Shown in pieces: positions 1-3,979 of a stretch of DNA of 6,294 nt (position 1 is its first letter; each line of letters begins with the position of its first letter). The stretch is from CAG-533 sp963645165 (GTDB lineage: Bacteria > Bacillota_I > Bacilli_A > RF39 > UBA660): contig CAVIQT010000023.1 of NCBI GenBank assembly GCA_963645165.1, forward strand, positions 1 to 6,294, given 5' to 3'. Below the pieces are notes generated by a model. It had not been told where the DNA came from. It ran no database searches and saw nothing but the letters and a program-made list of their open reading frames with translations. The position numbers and the translations under genes are program-made.

Positions 1-614
1 TCTTTATTTCTATCTTCAATAAAGAAAGGCATTATGTCATTATATAAACATTCTCTAAACATTATCATTCTTCCAACACGACCATTTCCATCTTGAAAAG
101 GATGAATTTTTTCAAATCTAACATGAAATTCAATAATATCTTCAAAACTTTTTTTATCTATTTTATCGTACCAACTTAATAACTCTTTCATATCATTTGC
201 TACATTACTTGGTAGAGATGTTGTAATATTACCAACAAAGTTTTTCTTTTTTTTATATTCACCAACATTAAACCATTCTTTTTCACTATCAGTTAAAGTT
301 CCATCTTTTAAGATAAAGTGAAATTTCTTTATCATATCTTCAGTTAGTTTATCATAAATAGTATCTAACATATACTTAAACAAAGTAAAATGATTCTTTG
401 TTTCAGTAGCATCTTTTAAAACAATAACCTTATCTTTGCTCGTTAAAATCGTTCCTGTATCATAGATACTTGCAGTTTCATCAGGGGTTATTGTAGATCC
501 TTCAATATGATTTGTATTATAAGCAAAATCAAGTTGAGTCTTATGATAAAGATTACCAGATAAGCCAATATTTTTTTGCTCTACTAATGTTTTTTTTATT
601 TTACTTACTTCCAT
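1..614 (-). CDS. fic: Fic-domain protein, probable AMP transferase (3' end cut by window edge)
   Basis: Fic enzymes transfer AMP (sometimes another nucleotide) from ATP to a hydroxyl of a target protein. The 204 visible codons contain HPFQDGNGR at residues 171-179, followed by VGR. This is the family motif HPFx(D/E)GNGRxxR, with catalytic His171, metal-binding Asp175 and phosphate-binding Gly176-Asn177-Gly178-Arg179 all present. Residues 34-39 read TNHIEG, matching the inhibitory-helix motif (S/T)xxxE(G/N); Glu38 would block productive ATP binding. Because that motif is N-terminal and upstream of the Fic core, this is a class II, self-inhibited Fic, which needs no separate antitoxin. The start at 614 has a GGGAGG ribosome site eight bases upstream. 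Only the C-terminal tail is missing. It is transcribed away from the integrase remnant and jet operon, so it is a separate unit. The target cannot be read from sequence; topoisomerase subunits are known targets of some bacterial Fic toxins, but that is not shown here. Family assignment is very secure; the reaction is inferred. Confidence 0.95.
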   Translation of the reverse strand, partial: MEVSKIKKTLVEQKNIGLSGNLYHKTQLDFAYNTNHIEGSTITPDETASIYDTGTILTSKDKVIVLKDATETKNHFTLFKYMLDTIYDKLTEDMIKKFHFILKDGTLTDSEKEWFNVGEYKKKKNFVGNITTSLPSNVANDMKELLSWYDKIDKKSFEDIIEFHVRFEKIHPFQDGNGRVGRMIMFRECLYNDIMPFFIEDRNK

Positions 615-654
615 TTTTCTTGCCTCCCTTTAAAATTAATTCTACTTTTTCCAT
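601..654 (-). CDS. Possible 17-residue leader peptide overlapping the fic start
   Basis: An ATG at 654 opens a 17-codon frame reading MEKVELILKGGKKNGSK and ending in TAA at 603-601. The stop therefore lies just inside fic, in another reading frame. A TAGGAAG ribosome-site-like sequence sits just upstream, and the fic ribosome binding site lies inside this small frame. A ribosome finishing the leader would stop about a dozen bases past the fic ATG, so the arrangement could couple or tune fic translation. It is far too short to be a Fic antitoxin of the VbhA type. No homology is recognised, and in such AT-rich DNA the frame could be chance. Confidence 0.25.
   Translation of the reverse strand: MEKVELILKGGKKNGSK
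623..628 (-). promoter_or_regulatory. Ribosome binding site of fic
   Basis: GGGAGG on the minus strand lies eight bases before the ATG at 614. It fixes the fic start and argues against any start further upstream. Confidence 0.8.
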
Positions 655-670
655 CGTTCTTCCTAAATTG

Positions 671-679
671 ATTATAACA
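671..679 (-). promoter_or_regulatory. Extended -10 promoter for fic
   Basis: Minus-strand TGTTATAAT is a perfect TATAAT box with the TGn extension. It would start transcription about ten bases before the possible leader ORF. The -35 position (around 694-699) is poor, as is common for extended -10 promoters. It is well placed to drive the leader and fic together. Confidence 0.6.
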
Positions 680-798
680 CATATATTGCTTTTTTGCGAC
701 GCTTTTAATTTATTATTGCAAAAAAAGATTGACATTTAAATTTAATATCTAAACAATGATGTCCACTTGAAAAATTTAAAAAAATTTATATCAAATGA
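680..798. other. Intergenic stretch with no supported gene
   Basis: This AT-rich stretch lies between the fic promoter and the first readable integrase codons. I see no credible gene on either strand. A TTGACA at 729-734 lacks a good -10 box at the right spacing (the best 17-bp partner is AACAAT), so it is at most a weak or decayed plus-strand promoter, perhaps a relic of the integrase gene. Confidence 0.5.
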
Positions 799-1037
799 AA
801 ACAATATAAGTTTAAATGCTTATATGAAAATCTATATTATTGTATACTTCGTAAATGTGAAATTGGAGCACTAACTTAGGAAGATATAAATTTTAAAGAA
901 AAAGCGTCAAGAGTAAATAAAAATTTGTAGCAAAGTATTTAGGACACACAAAAATAGATGAGACATTAAATACTTATTCTCACCTATTTAAGAATCAATT
1001 AAATGAAATAATTAATATTATAGACAAACTAAATTAA
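799..1037 (+). pseudogene. int: Tyrosine recombinase (phage/ICE-type integrase) remnant
   Basis: Two pieces of one integrase are visible in different frames. Piece one (about 799-917) contains RKCEIGALT, a stop, then EDINFKEK. This matches the family segment usually written TG-R-GE-LALTWEDIDF around the catalytic arginine. The stop is TAG exactly where the conserved tryptophan (TGG) is expected, a one-base change. Piece two (921-1037) reads KFVAKYLGHTKIDETLNTYSHLF and on to a natural TAA at 1035. It carries the LGH motif, and the tyrosine in TYSH is at the position of the DNA-linking nucleophile. The hundred or so residues that normally separate these motifs, including the HxxR box, are gone, and the N-terminal arm-binding domain is not seen. 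The gene is dead and marks an old integrative element. Family recognition is firm; exact borders are approximate. Confidence 0.85.
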
Positions 1038-1039
1038 AA

Positions 1040-1061
1040 TGGGTACCTATTTGGGTACCTA
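1040..1061 (+). repeat. Tandem 10-bp direct repeat TGGGTACCTA next to the integrase end
   Basis: TGGGTACCTA occurs at 1040-1049 and again at 1052-1061, a 12-bp period, starting three bases after the integrase stop codon. Paired short direct repeats beside an integrase gene resemble the arm-type sites bound by the N-terminal domain of Tn916-like integrases. Each copy holds the palindrome GGTACC. The role is inferred from position. A second short repeat, TATAAACAA at 1069-1077 and 1090-1098, lies just beyond and could be part of an old attachment region. Confidence 0.55.
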
Positions 1062-1090
1062 GTACATATATAAACAAGCATAAAGCCCTT

Positions 1091-1123
1091 ATAAACAAAG
1101 TATCCCGCCATTTCTGACGGGAT
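1091..1123 (-). terminator. Terminator-like hairpin ending the small RNA
   Basis: A 9-bp stem (AUCCCGUCA with UGGCGGGAU, one U-G pair) capped by GAAA is followed by ACUUUGUUUAU on the minus strand. The U tract is interrupted, so efficiency is uncertain. On the plus strand the same hairpin has a C-A mismatch and is followed by a G-run before its T-run, making it a weaker terminator there, though it could once have ended integrase transcription. Confidence 0.45.
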
Positions 1124-1196
1124 TTCAGGGGGTTTTGGTTGATACACTCTAACATTAAGATCGTTAGAGATATCAGCATGACATTTCTATCATGCT
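1091..1196 (-). ncRNA. Candidate structured small RNA, about 106 nt, family unknown
   Basis: A strong minus-strand promoter would start transcription near 1196, at the first base of a hairpin. Reading 5' to 3' on the minus strand: stem-loop 1 (1196-1175) is AGCAUGA closed by U-G and A-U around a GAAA loop; stem-loop 2 (1169-1147) is CUCUAAC pairing with GUUAGAG, plus a G-U pair, with a 7-nt loop; then comes a single-stranded linker rich in A and C, including a run of five C; stem-loop 3 (1123-1102) is a 9-bp stem with AUCCCG/CGGGAU, a U-G pair and another GAAA loop, followed by a U-rich tail ending near 1091. All three stems gain a G-U pair only on this strand (it is C-A on the other), and the GAAA tetraloops exist only on this strand, which fixes the direction. 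There is no credible reading frame. I do not recognise the family. Alternatives are a DNA hairpin site of the old mobile element, or a regulatory antisense RNA. Confidence 0.5.
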
Positions 1197-1222
1197 ATAA
1201 ATATAATATAAAATTTAGAGTG
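1145..1222. repeat. Long-range inverted repeat CACTCTAA ... TTAGAGTG with an internal competitor
   Basis: CACTCTAA at 1145-1152 is the exact reverse complement of TTAGAGTG at 1215-1222, and also pairs over seven bases with GTTAGAG at 1163-1169. The distal copy lies inside the spacer of the minus-strand promoter, upstream of the proposed start, so it is not in the small RNA. It would be present in any plus-strand transcript entering from the integrase side, or could act as a DNA operator. Confidence 0.4.
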
Positions 1223-1231
1223 CTTTGTCAA
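1203..1231 (-). promoter_or_regulatory. Near-consensus sigma-A promoter for the small RNA
   Basis: On the minus strand, TTGACA (1231-1226) is a perfect -35 box. An exact 17-bp spacer follows, then TATTAT (1208-1203), a five-of-six -10 box. It is the best promoter in the window. No protein gene lies downstream on that strand within several hundred bases, only the three hairpins and the reverse of the dead integrase. It is divergent from the jetA promoter. Confidence 0.65.
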
Positions 1232-1284
1232 TTGATTTTTTGAACTTTTTAGATAATTAATTTTTATATTTTTTAATTTACTTT

Positions 1285-1293
1285 TGTTATGAT
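1285..1293 (+). promoter_or_regulatory. Extended -10 promoter of the jet operon
   Basis: TGTTATGAT carries the TGn extension and a five-of-six -10 box. It would start RNA near 1300, leaving about 30 bases before the GTG at 1330 and putting the ribosome site at a normal place. No good -35 box is present at 1265-1270. An alternative, TTGAAC at 1240-1245 with TATATT at 1265-1270, has a long 19-bp spacer. Confidence 0.45.
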
Positions 1294-1315
1294 TTATGGT
1301 AGTATATGCGAAAAA

Positions 1316-1326
1316 AAGAGGGTGAT
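1316..1326 (+). promoter_or_regulatory. Ribosome binding site that decides the jetA start
   Basis: AAGAGGGTGAT resembles the full 16S-complementary sequence AAGGAGGTGAT over most of its length, and its G-run ends seven bases before GTG at 1330. The upstream in-frame ATG at 1306 has no such site and would lie only a few bases after the predicted transcription start. GTG is therefore preferred. Confidence 0.7.
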
Positions 1327-1329
1327 TGC

Positions 1330-2796
1330 GTGGAAGATAATAAATATTTGGAACAAATAGAAGAAGTAAAGTATCTTGCGCAAGAAAATACTCCTAGATA
1401 CAGATTAATTATGCGTTTTTTATTTAGTAAGTATGAAGAAGCTGAATACTGGCTATATAAAGAAGAAATATGTGATGAAGTTAAAAAGACTATTATAGAT
1501 TATTCAATAGATGAGTGTGAAAGGGACTTAGATTTTTTACTTTCTAATGGTTCTATTACTAGATTACAAGACACACAAAATATTACTACTATAAATGATT
1601 TTAAGTTTCATAATTTTAGATATCAAATGACAGATAAAGCTGTTTTAATTGAGAGAATGACTAGACAGCTTGAAGAATTAGAAGTTAAAGTGGCATCTTT
1701 AGAGCCTAGATTGTTTGAAAGAATAAGTAATTTATTAAAGAGACTTACTGATATAGATGATTATGAAGATGAACAAGTTTATGAAATATGGAATGATTTA
1801 AATAATGATTTTAAAAGTTTAAATGAACATTATCAAGATTTCTTAAAGAAGTTTCATGAGGCTAAGACTGATGAACTATTACAAAGTGATGCTTTTTTAG
1901 AGTTTAAGAGTAATGTTATTAATTATATTAATGATTTTGTTAATAGTTATATTAAAAATGCGACTATAATAAAAAATACTTTATTAGAAATTGATAGTAA
2001 AAGTGTTAATGTTTTAATGGATAAGTTAATTTCTTATCAAAAGAAAGCACCTAAGATTTATAATGATTTTGATTATGATAAATTAAGAAAAGTTAATTTT
2101 GGTAAATGGCAAAGTTTAAAGAAGTGGTTTATATCATCTAATAGACAAAGTGAGGGAGAAAGACTTTTAGAGGCTACTCAAAGTGTTATTCAAAAGATAT
2201 ATAGATATGCTAGTTCTTTAATTGAGCTTCATGGGAATATGGTTAATAGAAAGCAAGAATATAAGCAAATTTGTCATTTATTTGATGATATGGATTTAGT
2301 TAGAGATGCTGATATGCTATCAGAGTCTATTTTTGGTGTTCTTGTTGCAAATCATTTTAGAATGCCATCTATGGTTAATACTGATTCTTTAATAAAAAGT
2401 TATGATGTTCCTCCTTTTGAAATTACTATAGATGCTTTATTTAAAGAATATAAAGTTAAAAGTCAAAGTTCTCAGATAATAGATAAGTCTAGAGAGAAAG
2501 ATTTAATTTTAAAAGAAGCATTAGAAAATGATAAGAAAAGGAAAGAAAAGATTTTTAGTTTAATTAAGAGTGGTAAAATTATTTTATCTGATGAAATAAC
2601 GCTTGATGAAACAGAAAGAAGATATGTTTTAAATTTAATAGAAAAAAATGGCGTCTCTGATACTGAGGCTGAGTTTGGTTATAAATATTATATTACTGAT
2701 GAAAGTGATAATAAGTGTAAAATTATTTCTCCTGATGGGATATTTCTTCTTAACTCTAGAGTTATTGTTATTAATATGGGTGAACAAAATGGATAG
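1330..2796 (+). CDS. jetA: JetA, kleisin-like subunit of a Wadjet plasmid-defence complex (TIGR02677/DUF2397 family)
   Basis: This 488-residue protein is the first gene of the operon. In Wadjet systems JetA is the kleisin that bridges the two JetC ATPase heads and holds JetB. Residues 15-25 (YLAQENTPRYR) and the stretch around QDTQNITTINDF (80-91), followed by a YQMT motif, match the conserved N-terminal winged-helix region of TIGR02677, typically written ENAPLYRAI and QDT-RV-TLEDF. The middle (about 105-360) is mostly charged and helical and likely forms helical bundles and coiled coil. The C-terminus (about 385-488) is charged helix ending in a small strand-rich domain (KIISPDGIFLLNSRVIVIN), consistent with the kleisin C-terminal winged helix that contacts the opposite head. 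Length is normal for the family. An alternative ATG at 1306 would add eight residues (MRKKEGDC) but lacks a ribosome site. Its last eight bases overlap jetB. Family call is secure; the molecular role comes from studied relatives. Confidence 0.92.
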   Translation: MEDNKYLEQIEEVKYLAQENTPRYRLIMRFLFSKYEEAEYWLYKEEICDEVKKTIIDYSIDECERDLDFLLSNGSITRLQDTQNITTINDFKFHNFRYQMTDKAVLIERMTRQLEELEVKVASLEPRLFERISNLLKRLTDIDDYEDEQVYEIWNDLNNDFKSLNEHYQDFLKKFHEAKTDELLQSDAFLEFKSNVINYINDFVNSYIKNATIIKNTLLEIDSKSVNVLMDKLISYQKKAPKIYNDFDYDKLRKVNFGKWQSLKKWFISSNRQSEGERLLEATQSVIQKIYRYASSLIELHGNMVNRKQEYKQICHLFDDMDLVRDADMLSESIFGVLVANHFRMPSMVNTDSLIKSYDVPPFEITIDALFKEYKVKSQSSQIIDKSREKDLILKEALENDKKRKEKIFSLIKSGKIILSDEITLDETERRYVLNLIEKNGVSDTEAEFGYKYYITDESDNKCKIISPDGIFLLNSRVIVINMGEQNG

Positions 2797-3979
2797 TGGT
2801 ATAGAAAAGGAAATAAAGGCTTTACTTTATAATTTTTGGATTTTAAAAGATGAAGATAAAGAATTATATTATCAAATTAAAGGTAAACAAAATAAAATTA
2901 AAGAGTTTGTATCTAAAAACTTAGGTAGTAATTTAATTATTCATGATAGATTTATAAAATTAGAAAAGATTCCAACTGTAATTAAAGCAAATGGAAAGTT
3001 ATTTAATTTTAATACTGTATTAGAGTATGTAATTCTTGTTATTATGCTTTTATTTTTAGAAGATAAAGCAAGAGGGGATTATTTTATTTTATCTGATTTA
3101 ATTGAATATGTTAAAAATACTTCTATTACTTTAGAGCTTAATCATGTTCCTGATTGGAATAAAATGCAAGATAGAAGATGTTTGTCTAATGTAATTTCTT
3201 TTTTAGAAGATTTACATATTATTAAGGTTAAGGATGCTAGTAAGGTTTCTTTTACCCAAAGTGTGGAAGCAGAGGTTTTATATGAATCTATGGGTATTTC
3301 TAATTATTTAATGAGAATGTTTGATAATGATATAAGTACTTTTAAATGTCCAGAAGATTTTATTAAAGATGAGTTTAGTACTCAAAATGAAGATAAGGGT
3401 GATGCTAGAAGATATAAGGTATTTAGAAATATTTTATATACTCCAGCAGTATCTTCTAAAGATGTATCTATTATGGAATTAGATTATATTAAGAAAAATC
3501 GTAATTATATAAGAAGTGAAATTGATAAATATTTAGGTATGAATGCAGAAATAACTCATAATTTAGTGATGCTTTATGATGAGGATAGTACTTTAGTTAA
3601 GGATAATTTTCCTAATAGTAAGAAGTTATCAGATATTGTATTAATGGTTAATGAAAGATTATTAAAGGAAATAAATAATAAAAACATTATATTAGATGAT
3701 TATGAACTAGGTATTGTTAAAGAAAGTTATTTTGAAAATTTAGTTAATGATGTAGTAAGTAATAAAAGCCCATATATAGGTAAGACTATGTTAAAGGAAA
3801 GCAGAAAGAAAATATATGATATGGTTTTATTTTATATGGAAAAGTATGAATTTGTGGAAAAGAAAGATGATGAAATTATAATATATCCAACTGTTTCTAG
3901 GGTAATTGGGATAACTAAGGATATTGTAGTGGATAATAGTTTGCAGATAGATTTATTTGGAGGTAATGATGAATTTTAA
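2789..3979 (+). CDS. jetB: JetB, KITE-like subunit of the Wadjet complex (TIGR02678/DUF2398 family)
   Basis: This 396-residue protein starts at the ATG within the jetA stop region (ATGGATAG), with GGGTGA as the ribosome site inside jetA. An earlier in-frame ATG at 2648 would add 47 residues read from jetA in another frame and is rejected. The N-terminal pattern, a helical segment then KEFVSKNLGSNLIIHDRFIKLEKIP (about residues 39-62), matches the TIGR02678 opening in which a W-F-N-GW-L-V-D segment precedes a K-P motif. Residues 73-110 and 128-150 look like winged-helix modules (hydrophobic helix, then RRCLSNVISFLEDLHIIKV). Residues 211-240 (VFRNILYTPAVSSKD then MELDYIKKNRNYI) match the conserved R-LL--P-VY--DL-E-EL-YLRSQR block, the best signature. 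In studied systems JetB dimerises and binds the JetA kleisin near DNA. The hydrophobic run around 80-90 is a buried helix, not a membrane anchor. Family call is secure. Confidence 0.9.
   Translation: MDSGIEKEIKALLYNFWILKDEDKELYYQIKGKQNKIKEFVSKNLGSNLIIHDRFIKLEKIPTVIKANGKLFNFNTVLEYVILVIMLLFLEDKARGDYFILSDLIEYVKNTSITLELNHVPDWNKMQDRRCLSNVISFLEDLHIIKVKDASKVSFTQSVEAEVLYESMGISNYLMRMFDNDISTFKCPEDFIKDEFSTQNEDKGDARRYKVFRNILYTPAVSSKDVSIMELDYIKKNRNYIRSEIDKYLGMNAEITHNLVMLYDEDSTLVKDNFPNSKKLSDIVLMVNERLLKEINNKNIILDDYELGIVKESYFENLVNDVVSNKSPYIGKTMLKESRKKIYDMVLFYMEKYEFVEKKDDEIIIYPTVSRVIGITKDIVVDNSLQIDLFGGNDEF
3959..3964 (+). promoter_or_regulatory. Ribosome binding site of jetC
   Basis: A perfect GGAGGT lies inside the end of jetB. 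Two adjacent in-frame ATGs follow at 3966 and 3969. The second has the better spacing (five bases after GGAGG, against two), so 3969 is chosen. The difference is one methionine. Confidence 0.75.

Noticed and set aside
512..739. Plus-strand 75-codon frame with a hydrophobic stretch
   Set aside because: It is the reverse of the fic 5' end and its promoter. It has no ribosome site and its F/L-rich content is what antisense of K-rich coding sequence gives.
1091..1196. T-box or other known riboswitch
   Set aside because: No T-box motif, no specifier-type architecture and no downstream coding gene on the minus strand.
1175..1196. Group II intron domain V, suggested by the GAAA-capped hairpin
   Set aside because: The stem lacks the two-nucleotide bulge and AGC triad of domain V, and there is no intron reverse transcriptase nearby.
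1102..1222. CRISPR repeats or a tracrRNA
   Set aside because: The hairpins are different from one another apart from a short shared apex, there is no repeat-spacer periodicity, and there is no cas gene in the window.
2648..2788. Longer jetB start at the ATG at 2648
   Set aside because: It would overlap jetA by almost 150 bases and add a hydrophobic leader with no match to the family. The ATG at 2789 has a ribosome site and gives the normal family length.
3043..3060. Membrane segment in JetB (VILVIMLLFL)
   Set aside because: It is too short and flanked by charged helices. The position fits a buried helix of a winged-helix fold in a soluble complex.
1330..3979. Type I Wadjet or MksBEF condensin
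   Set aside because: The conserved blocks match the DUF2397 and DUF2398 families rather than DUF3375 and DUF4194.
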